Positions 31,212 through 43,258 of a stretch of 64,000 nucleotides of DNA are shown in pieces (the first letter of the stretch is position 1; each line of letters starts with the position of its first letter). The position numbers and the translations under genes were made by a program. Under the pieces are notes generated by a model, which worked only from the letters and a program-made list of their open reading frames with translations, searched no databases and was not told the DNA's origin. Where the stretch lies: contig SMSO01000034.1 of the NCBI GenBank assembly GCA_004764695.1, positions 3,170,501-3,234,500 of the forward strand, given 5' to 3'. Source of the DNA: Schizochytrium sp. TIO01. Taxonomy: Eukaryota > Sar > Bigyra > Thraustochytrida > Thraustochytriidae.

Positions 31212-32510
31212 CTGAGTGGACGAAAGAGTATTAGATATAACAGTTAAGCGAAATAGTTCGCACGCCCAACAGCACGCGATGTAGATGGAGTGAGTCACGA
31301 CAACTTCGAGTGCGCAACTAATGAATTATCTGCTTGACAATCAAATATAGTTTTCTCTGAGTTGGTGGCTTCTCGAAATCCCCAAAACTCTTCGCCTCCA
31401 ATCGCCAGCGAGCCTCCAGAAGGAGCCCTGCTTCAGCACACAAATTACCCTCAATAAGAAGAGATCACCGTACCTGATTCAATGCAAAGAGTAATCTTGA
31501 CGCTTATAATAAGAGTGAATTACACCAGCGAATGTGATAATAAAAAATGTATGTTGTCTGTACTACTACTGATGCACTCTAAAATGCACGCTTCTTCCCA
31601 ACAGCTGCAGCTACACCACGCAGCCCTGCTACGCTGTATGAGCACCTCAAGTCTCCAGCGAGACGTTCACGAGTGACGGCTCACCAGAAGTTTCAAGGCC
31701 CCAGAAAGAGACAGACTCAAACTTCGAAGAGAGGAAAAAAGAAACCTAGAAAACGAATCAAGAATACCAACCTGTCTACCGATCGCTTAAAGTAATCAAT
31801 GAGTTGCAACAACGCGAAACCAAAAAAGCTGGCCCGGACCTTCGAGTCTCTGTCGATGATGCAAGGTACGTCGCTTCGCTCTTCCAGGCTGCTTTTCCCT
31901 GCGACTCCTCCGCTCGTTTGACGCCACCACCAACAACACCGTAGAGCTAGCTCTGCAGAACGTCAGGTCAGGACAACGCGGCGGGATGGGCCGAAATGGA
32001 GTATACTAGCAACCTCCCGAAAACGACTTTGAAAGTTTTTGTTTTCTCGTTTCTCCTTTTCCCAAAGCCAAGCTACTTCTTACCTACTCCCTATGTAGGC
32101 CGGCATAGCTAACTAACGCGAGCTCTTCTCCTGGGCTGTCTTCAATTCGTCTGAAGATATCAGCTCAATCTGGGCCACGGAATCCGTTGGCTTTTCTCAA
32201 CTCCAAATGGTCACCAACGCGGATTCGAATCGATTTTGATGACGCCACGTACGCGAGTCTGGCCAGCGCTCCTGGCGCGACTCGCCAGCCGCCCTCCTCC
32301 TCCTCCCAGCGCGGCCTGCCCGAGGCATCCACCTTCGCGCTGGCTGCCGCGTCCCGAGGCCAGCTCTCCTCGGCGTCAGGCCGCCTCGACACGGGTTGAC
32401 GAACTTGAGGTTTTGAAAGCGGATCTTGAGCTCGATTGGCAATTTGAATATTTGAAATGATAAGAATTCAAACTCTGTTTTTGAACGATTGATTTTCAAA
32501 ACTACTATTC

Positions 32511-32552
<42 letters not shown>

Positions 32553-32799
32553 CAGATACCCAATAAGAGTTAACTATGGTCAGCAAGTAAGAACAGGGTG
32601 TGTACTTCTTTTACGGGATGTCGTAGAAACACACGGTTCAGCGAACCCTGGGGTCCCCTGGTTCCTCCGTCAGGCTCTGGAACCAGGATTTAATACCCTG
32701 AAATGCCGCACCAACGTTCTCCTCGAAGATGCATGCATACACTCTTTTGAAGTCGATCCTCCGTAAGATGTCTGCGACTCAGCATTGCCCGCTATGTCC
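31212..32799. other. Unassigned region, partly upstream exons of the preceding gene
   Basis: The part up to about 31500 probably contains one or more 5' exons of the Ser-rich gene on the minus strand. From 31500 to 32160 there is nothing clear; a GTACGT donor-like site follows ATGATGCAAG at 31857-31866 on the + strand, but I cannot build a gene from it. 32170-32400 is GC-rich with open frames on both strands, and a GATA run follows. Confidence 0.4.
32511..32552. repeat. (GATA)n microsatellite
   Basis: About ten tandem GATA units, ending in a GACA variant. Confidence 0.95.
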
Positions 32800-34560
32800 T
32801 CCTGCAGGGCTTCGTTTCGCCTCCATATCGATCGACCTGGCTGCTTGAGATCAACAAACCCTGGAAGCCAGCATCTTAAAAGAAACTCCTGCGTGCGAGC
32901 GAGAGAGACCTCCACAGATCATGTCAGCCACCATGCCTCCACGATGTATCTTGGGAATTGAAAGTCCTTGCTTCTAATATCTTGCAGGTCTGAAGCTCTG
33001 TTCTCAATTGCTCAATCAGGTATTCGCCGGGGTCTACATATACTTGAGAAGGTCTGTTTGCTGTTATTGAAGGCAAGCCCACTCGACATTCTTGAAGTCG
33101 TCGCCTGCTATCCTACCATCGAGTCGAAAATCGCAGAAATGTACAATTCAATTCAGAACGTATGGAACACCGGCAGGCCATTCGCAGGAAAATAATCTAC
33201 TATTTGGGTGATGCAGGTCATTATTATCAGTGATGTGATATTTCTCACGCTAGGCTGACGTATAACGCTTATTACATTCGCTGCCCGTGCAAACATCGAA
33301 ATGTGGAAAGTCGTGCCTCGCTTTAAATCCACCCAGGTACAAATGCAATAGGTGAATTCACATTATCAGAATTTGCATAGCTGGCACAGGCTCGGTAGGA
33401 ACAGCGTTAGTGCTGAGGACGGTGAGGTTGCTGCTGCCGTCACGAACGAAGCCTGCAAAGCGGTTAAAAGAGTAGAGGAGTCCGAGATAGAGGCTGTTGA
33501 TGAGCATGTAACTATGAAGTTGGCGAATGGATACGGCCTCCATCCTCGAATTAACTATGTTTATTTGCTCTCGTTGGAAGGTCGATGTCATGTTCGTCAA
33601 TTGGGTAGTCTAAGTTGCAGTATCAGATCAGGTGCTCAGGGAACTTGAGTTATTAGACGGCTGTTTGCTTGGTATAACAAAATCGCTAGGCATTTATCAG
33701 TACCATTTTTTGGGCAAATAAGATTATCAGGTTTACCTGTGGAAAATGCACTGCCAATAGGCTTCTGTGTGTAAAATGGCTCAAGGAGTTCTTCCAAAGT
33801 ATCCCGAAGACCATTGTGAATTTTCGAAATGGGCCTTGAAAACCATTTTCTAATTCAAAGTTATCTTGGATGCGTACGTATTTTCTCAAACCCTAAAGAA
33901 ATCTATCAAAATGATATCCATGCGCTTCCCGACTGGGTCTCTGACATAAAGGCCGTCGACCAATCTGTCACAAACCTGCAAAAATCTTGCATGGACAAGA
34001 ATTTCGCTTGCGATAGTGATCCCACAAGTGTATTCTCGCCCAAAACTACCACACGTTGTTTGTTCTCTGCTTTGAAAGTCGCCGTAAAGCTTGTCTGCCT
34101 TCGAACAACTTCTTTTTCGAATGCTGCTCAACTTGAATATGCTCCACGGACTAGTCTTGCCGATTACGTCCCAGACAAGCTCCTCAAGTGGAGATCAAAC
34201 TAAGGACGAAAGTCATTGCAGCATTTCCATCCAGCGGGGGGGGGGGTTATCTTTGTGTTCAAACACTTCAGACTTTTAGACTTAGTAACATGCTGCATTT
34301 GACCTTATTTGATGTGTTAGACTTTGAAGTGGTTCTGATTCTGAAAATTTTCAGGTTCGTAAGAATAGATGCTTTGCCTGCCCAGAGCAGGATGCTCACA
34401 AGACAACTAGTCTTGTCCACGCGTTTTTTCTTGCCTAGCGCACACAAGAAACAATTGAAGGTTCTGCCGAGCATCAGCTAGTTGAAATTGTTCGAAAGTT
34501 GGTTGCTCACTTACTGTTGAACTTGATGGGTTGCAGAACTCAAATGTTGCTTCCTCCCAA
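32800..34560 (-). pseudogene. Decayed kinase-like gene, copy A
   Basis: This stretch aligns with 39395-41660 in the same orientation along nearly its whole length, with many substitutions and indels. Matching blocks include 32960-33250 with 40010-40290, 33350-33530 with 40420-40610, and 33900-34260 with 40960-41310. Read on the minus strand the shared blocks encode related peptides in broken frames: EYLIEQLRTE near 33000, and CDRL...VRDPxGxRM near 33940. The kinase catalytic half, present in copy B at 39480-39880, is missing here: a deletion of about 480 bases joins the sequence near 32880 to that near 32830. No complete frame survives. It is a relic of a duplicated or dispersed gene family rather than a working gene; a mobile origin is possible but no terminal repeats are seen. 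Confidence 0.6.
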
Positions 34561-35922
34561 ATGTCGCACGCACACATTTGTTAACAGCTGATATTGTGAT
34601 TGGTGGTAGAAGGTACTCTCACTAGCCAAAGGTATTCCTACCAACCCTTTACTTGCATATAAACCCAAATCAACGCAAATGTGTACAATCATAATCAGGG
34701 TGTGCCACTCAGTACAAGAATGTTAGTTCTTCTAGTGACCTCATTCTCACCAGCACGAGGCTCTTCACATATCGAAGTTAAAAAAGCTCAAGTTCAAGCA
34801 GTCGAAACCTGTTGAATAAAAGTAGAGAGGTAGTATAATCTCTACCAAAAGACACTGGTTTGCCTTAAGCAGCAGACTAGCACTCGATCCTGTTACCAGC
34901 TGCTGGACACCATTGGAGAAGATTCGACCATGAAATTAAAAGCTACTAAGTACTAGTCGGCAGATACCTTTCTGACTCGATGCGAAATGCTGTGTCGTAA
35001 ATATTCATGGGACTTATGCTTTAAACCAAACGAGCTTTCGACTGCTATCACCGCCAATGCTTCGAATTTTATCGTTCCCACGTGCTGGAGGTTTAAATAC
35101 ACACCCTTTAGAAAATTACCATCAATGCTAACATGATCACGATGTTATGAGCCTGCGAGCTTAAACGAGGGTTTGATGGGCCGAGAAAAGTTTCTTCTGC
35201 CTGATTTTATTCTTTGTCATATGGTTGTCATAGTAATCCTTGCCTACTGTTCAGAACTTAAAGCATGCACTCTTCTACCATGGTGCATAACCTGCCTTCA
35301 AGTTGTACATAGTATCACCGACCGGGATAAGATTGATGCTGACCTCCGGCTCGCACCTCCTTCATGCTGGATTGCCGTCTATTAGAAAAAATTCTCAAAA
35401 AGTGTTTAATTTTTAATTTTTAAAAATGTAAGGTACTGTGAATGTGCAAGGTTACATGCACGTGCTGTCTTTTAATTTTCTTTTCTTTGTGATCATCTAG
35501 TTTTTAATTGCGCTCAGGGGAAAAGTCCACTGCGGTCGTACCAAAGTTGAGTTTGCTGTCTTTCCTTTCAAGGATGTTGTCATTACCGGAGTTTGAAGAG
35601 GGGCGCGACCATTGCAAGCGCCAGATCATATGTTGGTTGGATCGTTTGGTGGTATGTAGTTAGTGTTGGCCATTTCGATACTATGCCGGGGACTATTCTC
35701 GTGCTATGGCCAAAGTACCACAAAGCGCATCTTCGAAGTGTGTGTCTTGTCCTGCTGGTCTTTGCTGCGGCTAGACTTTAAAATCTAACTTGATAGTAAG
35801 TGATTCCATCATGGCCTGCGAGACTTGAACTGCTCAGGCAAACCTGCAACTCTGTGCAAGAGTTACTAAGGATCCGCCCTTGATTTGTCACACGGGCGTT
35901 ATAATTTCTCCAGCTCACAAGT
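34561..35922. other. Intergenic, no supported gene
   Basis: About 1.4 kb, AT-rich, with short open frames only. A poly-G run of 11 lies just upstream in copy A at 34236-34246. Nothing else is recognised. Confidence 0.5.
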
Positions 35923-36642
35923 ATGTCTTCGGATTCCTTGATTCCTGTGATCGTAGGTTCGCTTGTTGGGATAGGCGTGCTAGTTGCTGTTTTACTGGCT
36001 TGGTCAAAGTGCTGTGCAAAGCCTGATGACGGAGAAGGCGACAAGAAAGCCAACAACAAAGAGGCCGACGATCAAATTAATGCCTATTATGCAAACCTTC
36101 AGTTGAGCCCTGAGCTTGAAGAAATGCGAAATATTGGAATTGGGAGATGGTCAGATAGTGAAGCAACTTGGGTGATGAGGCTTCTCGGCTTAGTGGTGGT
36201 TGGGTTTGGATACAACTTGGTGGTACCTTTGCACTCGCAAGAAGACATTACCTCCTCGTTCTTTGGCGATTTCGTAGACAATCGAGCGAACAGAGATCGA
36301 GACCTTGGCTTTGTATATTTTGTTGACGAAGGATTTCAAGTTGTGCGCAGCGCGCACTCTTCTCCGAGTGATCGTGTAAACAGGTTCTTTTTGTACGATT
36401 CAGTTGAGGTTTCTGAAATAAAGCCCGTAGGTTTTGCTTCCGATGCGGCGAAGCTTTACATTCGCCTCAGCGCGACAAATTACGCCAAAATTCAATCTAC
36501 TATCCAAGTTCTTACCCTAGTGCGAGCAAATATTGTAGGGCGGCGTCACGCGAACGGTAGAGTCGCAGAGTCAGTAGACCAGACGAATATCCCTATGGCC
36601 AAGATGGTGGTTTCAACCGATGTTGACCCTGCAAATAAATGA
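35923..36642 (+). CDS. Orphan single-pass membrane protein
   Basis: 239 residues, ATG at 35923. One N-terminal hydrophobic span at about 7-27 (LIPVIVGSLVGIGVLVAVLLAW) is followed by Cys-Cys (CC at 30-31) and a Lys/Asp/Glu-rich linker, so the bulk likely faces the cytosol. The soluble part has mixed strands and helices (RLLGLVVVGFGYNLVVPLHS, DLGFVYFVDEGFQVVRSAHS) and looks folded. No family recognised. The CC pair beside the span is a possible palmitoylation site. Nearest neighbours are pseudogene copies and a dehydrogenase, which give no clue. Confidence 0.55.
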   Translation: MSSDSLIPVIVGSLVGIGVLVAVLLAWSKCCAKPDDGEGDKKANNKEADDQINAYYANLQLSPELEEMRNIGIGRWSDSEATWVMRLLGLVVVGFGYNLVVPLHSQEDITSSFFGDFVDNRANRDRDLGFVYFVDEGFQVVRSAHSSPSDRVNRFFLYDSVEVSEIKPVGFASDAAKLYIRLSATNYAKIQSTIQVLTLVRANIVGRRHANGRVAESVDQTNIPMAKMVVSTDVDPANK

Positions 36643-37505
36643 GTCCGGCTATATTGTAATTAATATTTACAACTCAGAGTTTAAGCAGTGCATGTTGTTT
36701 TCCCACTTTCTTTTTTTTTTACAGAAACGGTAGATGTACAAACAACAATGCAAAAAAATGAACTTACGAGAAATGTTTCTCCTATGTGAGCTCCCAGCTC
36801 GTACGATTGAAGGCGTAGCTGTGATGGCATAATCAATATTCGAATTTAAATTAAAAAAATCCAGACTAGATGTTTCCTTTTAACAATTCCGGGTCCAAAA
36901 CCTGTGTCAACGAACTGTAATTTTGTTGATGCACGTATATGTTTCTCCTGTTGTGAAAGTATCGTTGCAACCACAGCTACTCTAAATAGTTTCACATTCC
37001 TTGGGCCAGAGACAACGCTGGAGTTAATTGTTACCTTGATACTACTAAACTGTATCCAAATGTCTGCAAAGGTTCATTGTTGCACTCGCAGTCGCCAAAT
37101 CTCTAAGCTCAGATATAAGAGCAAGTTTTTCTCGATTGAGAACCTGGATCGTCAATCCAAATGCACCAACATCATAGGCATCTATCTTTGGTGCTACAGT
37201 AGAATATAGAGACAACATGAGATATTCAAGTTGAAAAGACGTTGCATCTGGAGTCGCCGATGGAATTGCGGACAGAAGGTTGAATATTTGAGACGATCTG
37301 AATGGTTTTTATTTTGAAACCACTGTTTAACGCTTTAATCGTGAGAGCCCACAGCACGAAGACGCGGATTTTGCCAGGAATGTCATTGATGCCTCTGAGG
37401 AAGATAAAAACCCTGGTAACAAATTACAGAGCTCACGTTGGTTGAGGAAGCGAATTCTTTAATTTCTTAATCACTGCTTTATTGAAAACTATTTCTTATT
37501 TCTTG
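36643..37505. other. Intergenic, no supported gene
   Basis: AT-rich spacer between convergent genes (orphan membrane protein and dehydrogenase), probably their 3' regions. A T-run lies at about 36708-36722. One open frame of 101 codons (36904-37209) has no motif and is not called. Confidence 0.5.
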
Positions 37506-38327
37506 TTAAATCTTCGGATTTCTCTGACTCCACTCACGATCGAAGACAGCAAGGCTTCGCTGAGCTGTAGGTACGACATCAAGTGCTTTAATAGACACCC
37601 GCTCTTTTTGGGCAAGCATGAAGACTGCAGCGTTGGCTACATCCTCGGAAACCAGGGGTTCATATCCTTCTATAAATGAGTTATACGCACCCTCGTCGAA
37701 CCCAACTCTTTGTTCATGAAAATGAGTGGCAACAACACCTGGACGAAGTGCAAGTACCTTGATGTTTGTTCCACTAAGCTCGATACGCAATGAATTCGTA
37801 AATCCTTCTTGGGCTGCTTTGGCCGTGTGGTAAATTGCTTCACCTGGAAAGGGCGGTGCTTCGAGGCCAGTGACTGAAGTGATATTCAGAATGGTACCCT
37901 CCTTTTTGGCTTTCATGCCACCTTGGTTAAGGACTGCATAAGTTGTTGAAAGCATTCCTCCAATATTCGTGTTTACCATGGTGAAGATTTGTGCGGCAGT
38001 TAAATCAGGAAAGGATGCCGGTGCTCCAATTGCAATTCCAGCATTATTAACAAGGACGTTCAGAGTAGCGCTTTCTTTCTCCAACTCTTTGACTGCCCAT
38101 TCCACGGCTGCTACAACATTGTCATGGCTCTGTAGGTCAACGCTACGAACTAGGACTTTTGTTTGCGAAGTCCCCTCGATCTCTTTTTTCAATGCTTCAA
38201 GTTTTTCTATCGATCTCGCAAACAGGATAAGATAAGAGACGCCATCCTCTGCAAATCTTCTAGCCATCGCGCTCCCAATGCCCATCGAAGCTCCAGTAAT
38301 TAGTATCGCCTGTCCATGTAGAGCCAT
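37506..38327 (-). CDS. Short-chain dehydrogenase/reductase (classical SDR)
   Basis: 273 residues, ATG at 38325-38327. The Rossmann glycine motif TGASMGIG is at 12-19, the NNAG motif near 94-97, a Ser in ITSVTG near 150 and the catalytic YHTAK (Tyr about 165, Lys about 169). A PGVVATHF turn follows, as in classical SDRs that oxidise or reduce hydroxy groups with NAD(P). FARS at the end of the second strand favours NADP by the usual Arg rule. Bacterial relatives with this overall look act on 3-hydroxy acids, but substrate cannot be assigned here. No targeting peptide or membrane span. It is the only intact enzyme gene in the gene-poor tract between the two decayed kinase copies. Confidence 0.88.
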   Translation of the reverse strand: MALHGQAILITGASMGIGSAMARRFAEDGVSYLILFARSIEKLEALKKEIEGTSQTKVLVRSVDLQSHDNVVAAVEWAVKELEKESATLNVLVNNAGIAIGAPASFPDLTAAQIFTMVNTNIGGMLSTTYAVLNQGGMKAKKEGTILNITSVTGLEAPPFPGEAIYHTAKAAQEGFTNSLRIELSGTNIKVLALRPGVVATHFHEQRVGFDEGAYNSFIEGYEPLVSEDVANAAVFMLAQKERVSIKALDVVPTAQRSLAVFDREWSQRNPKI

Positions 38328-39394
38328 TGCGGCAATTCTTCTATTTAAAGATCACTTAAACTTTCCCACTAGAACGATCGTCACGCTGCTCCCTAATGCA
38401 CTTTCCGTGTTCTTTGGCACCGGCCCAAAGAGAGATTGCAGTCGGCTGGAGCAGAACTTGTACCAAACTAACACATAAAGTGTCCTGTGCTCGACAATAA
38501 TCAAGCGGAGAAAGATTTGCTAGTGTTGTAAGATAGCAAATAGAACCTTCCCGGAATGTTATGTATGCGGTCAATTGCGAAGTTTAAGCCGATTTTTATA
38601 CTTCTTGGATAGAAACGCCAGTGTCGATGTGGGGGACTTCCCCAAATCATTTGGTACGGTTGGATGGTATAACTTAGAACTTGAAATTAGATCTCTCATA
38701 CCACAATGCTAGAGAGAAGTTCTTAATATTTTTTTTAAAAGCTTCCTGAAGAACAGGAAGGAAGTACCTTTTAACCTGAGATATATCTATTACGTACTAG
38801 CCTACCGTGCGTGACCTACGTATGTTAAGCCTAGATTTCTGACCATCGATTCAGTGTGACTATTTCTTGGGTCATTAAAACGAGCTTTTCTCTCAAAACA
38901 TATCTTCAAAAGGAAAGACAGAACGATGTCTTCGGCCACAAGTTGCCGTGCCAACACCCCACAACTCCTTCACGACTCATGAGTGCTGTGACATTTTGCT
39001 ACTTGTTCCAGCAAATGAATACTTCAAGCACCGGGAATTGACATGCTTGCACATGATTACTTCATTCCAGTCGATAGTAAATTAGTATGAACTGCACAGT
39101 AAAAAGTGCTGCGTCGCAACGAAGCAGGCAATTGCAATAAATGACAAGACTTGAGTAAGTGCCTACCCTATTAACCTTGAGCTAACGTAGAGGTTTATTG
39201 GAAGGCTGCAGCCTCCTGCATAATGAGGCTATCATTTGCGCATTAACATGAGCCATATGAAAGTCTATACTTTGAGTACATGCATCTGAATCCAAGGATA
39301 GTCACAACATCTCGATAAGAGGTACCTTTATTAAAATTATCAAAATTATTAAGATTGCAAATGCCCTCCACTATCATTCTTCCTTTCTTAATTA
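38328..39394. other. Intergenic, no supported gene
   Basis: About 1.07 kb upstream of the dehydrogenase. AT-rich, short open frames only, no repeat recognised. It should contain that gene's promoter. Confidence 0.5.
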
Positions 39395-41660
39395 GTCTCT
39401 CTATTGACCTGGCTGTTTCAAATCAAACCATGGTGGAAACTCAACAAATAAGAGATTGCATGCTTTTGATAAGTCTAAATGTTTTTTAGATCACTGGACG
39501 TTTCTTTTCTTTTCTTTTTTTTTTGGGGGGGGGGGGGTACTAGCACTTTCCGTTTATGCCTTTCCAATGCACTCCTGGTTTTCATCAGGACTACAAGGTG
39601 GTTCAAACTATTTGCTCTGATAAGGTTATTCTCAAGTATCTTCCCAAGTGCATCCTTCTCTTTTTTGACAGAATCATCCCATTTGCTAGTCCCCATATCC
39701 TTCTTGAATCTTGCATGATTAAACCCAACAAACTTCGGATCACCCGTGTTGTGGTCAATTGTGGTCAATCAGAATATGAGTACTATCGAGATTTACATGG
39801 ACAACGCCCAGCTCATGAATTCGACCAAGTGCAATCGTAGCCTTTTACATGCACCCATATGAGATGTATTCATCTTCAAGACAACCTCCTGCATACTCAA
39901 GAAACATCTCTCCAATAATCATGTCAGACATCATGCCTGCTCCATACATCTTTGGAATTGCAATTCCTTGCTCTGGTTTTAATATTTTGTGCGTGTGAAC
40001 CTCTGTTCTCAATTGCTCGATCAGATATTCGCCGAAGTCAGTTGACTTTGCAAGGTCCATATACTTGAGAATGCCTTTTTGCTCTTGAAGGCAAACCAAC
40101 TCGATAGTCTTGAAGTCGTCGTTTGTTATCCAACCGTCGAATCAAAAATTGCAGAATTTTACAATTCGATTTAGAAGATATGTAAAGAACACCGGCAGGT
40201 CATTCGCAAGGAAGTACTCCCTACTAGGAGACAAATGAGGAGGCATTGGTCCATTATTTGGGTGATGCAGGTCATTGTTAGCAGTTATGAGGCATTTCTC
40301 ACGCCGGGCTAGACGGATAGCAAAATGGCGCTTATTACATTCACTATGCGTGCAAACATCGAAATTTGGAAAGTCGTGTCTGGTTTCAAATCCATTCGGT
40401 TACAAACACGACAGGCGAATTTACATTATCAGAAATTACATAGCTGGCACAGGCTCAGTCAGAACGGCATCGGTGCTTCGGACAGCCCCGATGACGGCGA
40501 GGTTGCCGTTTCAGTCGCGAACGAAGCCTGCATAGTGGATAAAAGATTAGAGGAGTCCGAAATAAGGCCGTTGATGAGCATATAGCTATAAAGCTGGCGA
40601 ATAGGCGAGACCTGAAATGGCCTCTGTCCTCTAACTGAATGTATGTTTTTGCTCTGGTTGGGTGGTCATTATTATGTCCCTTCATCGTACAGTCGAAGTC
40701 ACAGTGTCGGGTGCTCAGGTCCCTTGAGCTATTACTAAAATACGACGGCCATTTCGCTTCACATACGAAAATTGCAGTATCAGTATAATAGGCGAATGAG
40801 ATCACCAGGTCTACCCGCCAAATTATCCTCGACAGTTCTACTGATGATCTGAAAAGGGGTCAGAAATGGACCCAGGAGAGAAATAAAAAAGGTCACTAAA
40901 CTAACCTACGGAAACAGGTTCGGAATAGACTCTTGTGATTAAATTTTCGAGGTTCACAAAATTTGCTTTCCGACATCTCAAAGCGATCTTTCAGCATAAT
41001 AGTCATACGCTCCCCGGGTGGGTCTCTGACATCATGGCTATTGAGATGCTTCAGTCTATCACAAAATTCGCAAAAAGTCCTGTATGGACATGAAGTTAAC
41101 TTGCGCTGGTGATCCCACGTATTTATTCGCACCCATAACCGTTACATGATCATTTAGTCTCTGCATTGAAACTCGCCTTAGAGCTTATCTGCCATCTGAC
41201 AATCTCTTTTTTGGGTGCTGCTCAACTCCCAGACAAGATCCTCTTTTGGAGGCCACAGAAGAGACGAAAACCATTTCAACATCTCCATGCAGCGTAGAGG
41301 AATATCTTTGCATTTTGCTACTTTAGATTTAGTAAGATGCAGTACTAAGGTTTGTTTCTTGTGCGAGACTGAAGTGGGTGTCCTGGTTTCGACAACTTGA
41401 AGACTCGAGGTTCCGCGAACTTTGAAATGTACCGCTCACAAAGCAGATTTGCTCGAACCTCAGTATCAGTTTCTCCGTTTACTCAGTGCCAAGCTAGCGA
41501 AGCATATGGTCCTCCAAGTTCTCGAATGTGCCATACTCCCTGTTTTCATGCAAGGACCAAGTCAGGGTTTTGTCGAGCGTCAGCTTTCACATTCAAGCTG
41601 TTCATAATGTGTTTCTGGGTTGCGGAACCCAAATGTATACTAAGATTCCCGCAAACTTGG
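39395..41660 (-). pseudogene. Decayed kinase-like gene, copy B
   Basis: On the minus strand, one frame runs from about 40130 down to 39755, broken only by a TAA at 39845-39847, and encodes kinase-like sequence: EYLIEQLRTEVHTHKILKP, IPKMYGAGMM, FLEYAGG, then the catalytic-loop region ALGRIHELGVVHVNL. A 10-base tandem duplication (TTGACCACAA twice, about 39750-39770) then shifts the frame; the kinase continues one frame over with TGDPKFVGFNHARF down to 39475. The usual HxD reads HVN and the DFG-like triplet reads GFN, so catalytic Asp residues are lost as well. Upstream (40130-41660) are further broken coding blocks shared with copy A, including a CDRL...VRDPPGERM peptide. A T10-G14 run lies at about 39515-39538. 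Class of kinase unknown. Confidence 0.65.
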
Positions 41661-43258
41661 AACGCCTGTGGGCCAGTATGGGTATCCTTTCGAACGTTCT
41701 AAAATTGTCGAACTTTCGTTCAAGTTGGACTCATCCGCTCACAACTTTAAAAGTCAAACAGAGTTCGCAATTTATAGCTAACCTTTCAAAGTTCTCCCAC
41801 AGTGCAGACCATGCCTCTGATGCAATGCACATTTAAGCCAATCCTGTTGTGAGGAGAATAGAGCTTTTGGCTGCTATTTACTCCATTCTCCCTCTGCTCT
41901 TCCTGCCCCTCTCTTCCCGTCTCTCCCTCTCTGTCTCACTCCCTCACATCCACATCGAAGGGATGTGCACGCAGCACTGATTTGCAAGAGAGATCGGGGA
42001 AACAGGAGTATTATATGGGGGCATTTTAGAGAGATTAACAATTTATTTAAACATATGATAAAGTGATTTGTACGAGACTAATTTTGGGACGGAAGCTCTG
42101 TACTCCTCGGGAGATCCCGCTCTCAATCTTTGCTATTCCCGAACTTTTTCTAAACAGTACTCGTTCGTGGGTTCTTGTGATCTTTCGCTTCCAAGCTCGA
42201 AGAAAATCTCCTGAGGGGGCCGCCGCCAGTCCCTCTCAGCCGCAGTGCCGATTCGCGCTGCAGCCCCTCTCTCAACCAGCCCAGCTTTTCCGTCCCAAGA
42301 GTGCGCGAGAACCGCGGTCCTCAGCGTCTCGTTCCTCTAGCCCCACTGGGCTCTCCAGGTGGCAGTGGGCTCACGCAGGGTGGACGCGTTCCCTCCCAAC
42401 TACCATAGCAGTCACCTATCCCAGATAGAGACACCTCTCTTGCGTCAGTCTGACTGCTGAGAACGCGGGATCGTCAAGATCGATTGAAAGATCGTCGTCG
42501 TTGAAAGTCTCAGAGGAGTAGGAGTACTTAGGCCGCAGTAGAGTAGTGTAATGCGATCTGATGCAATATGAAAAATAAGAGGATGGACTAATGTAGTTAA
42601 AGGTAGTGGTTAAGTTGAGAGCGAGAATGCGATTAAGGTTTAAAAGGACAATGACTTCCTCTGATAGATGAGTTCTTTGTGTTTGTTTTATTGATTTGTT
42701 TTGATTATTTCAAAGAATTGTAGTCGGGAGGAAAGAGGAGATCGTTAGTTGTTGTATCTTTGTTTGTTTCTTTGTCTGTTTCTTTGTCTGTTTGTTTCTT
42801 TGTTTTCTTTGTTTCTTTGGAGAGTCGCAGAAATTCAAATTGAGAGAAAGCAAATCCGAAACAGCAAACCCGAAACTAGCGAAAGGGACTTGGTGCCGCT
42901 GCTGCTCAGAGTGGACCGCGACTGCCAAACACAAAGCGTACACGCAATTGAGGACAGACTGGTGAGTAGATGGGTTAAGGCAGAGACACGCGAGAGCAGA
43001 ACATACGAACGCATCCATCCATGGAACGCTCAATGTTCGCTCACGAGCGAACATGTGCAGGCTGGCATTGTCCGAGAACGGGCATGAGTGATGGAGGGTG
43101 GGAACTGGGATAGACGGGCTTGCACAACATGATGCAGGGCCGAGAGGGCTAAAAAAAAGAAGGAAAATGGGGACGAACTGAGAAACTGACGTTATTGTAG
43201 TTCTTTGAAGATTTAGACACCAACGTGCAACCGCGAAAAAAGTAAATAAATCGCAAAA
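41661..43258. other. Intergenic, repeat-containing
   Basis: About 1.6 kb. A C/T-rich stretch is at 41880-41950, a GC-rich patch at 42200-42400 and TTTG/TTTC-type repeats at 42757-42822. Open frames of up to 120 codons here have no motif and are low complexity. The region just before 43259 is A-rich and probably the leader of the next gene. Confidence 0.5.
42757..42822. repeat. Imperfect (TTTG/TTTC)n repeat
   Basis: TTTGT, TTTCTTTGT and related units alternate over about 65 bases. The complement appears as Lys/Gln-rich low complexity in translation. Confidence 0.85.

Noticed and set aside
32165-32400. GC-rich open frames on both strands, possibly an exon
   Set aside because: No splice partner, no domain and equal openness of both strands; left unassigned.
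34236-39538. Poly-G runs (34236-34246 and about 39525-39538) as shared insertion marks of a mobile element
   Set aside because: They do not lie at matching places of the two copies and no target-site duplication or terminal repeat accompanies them.
42063-43087. Open frames of 112-121 codons
   Set aside because: Low complexity, overlapping opposite frames and simple repeats; no motif.
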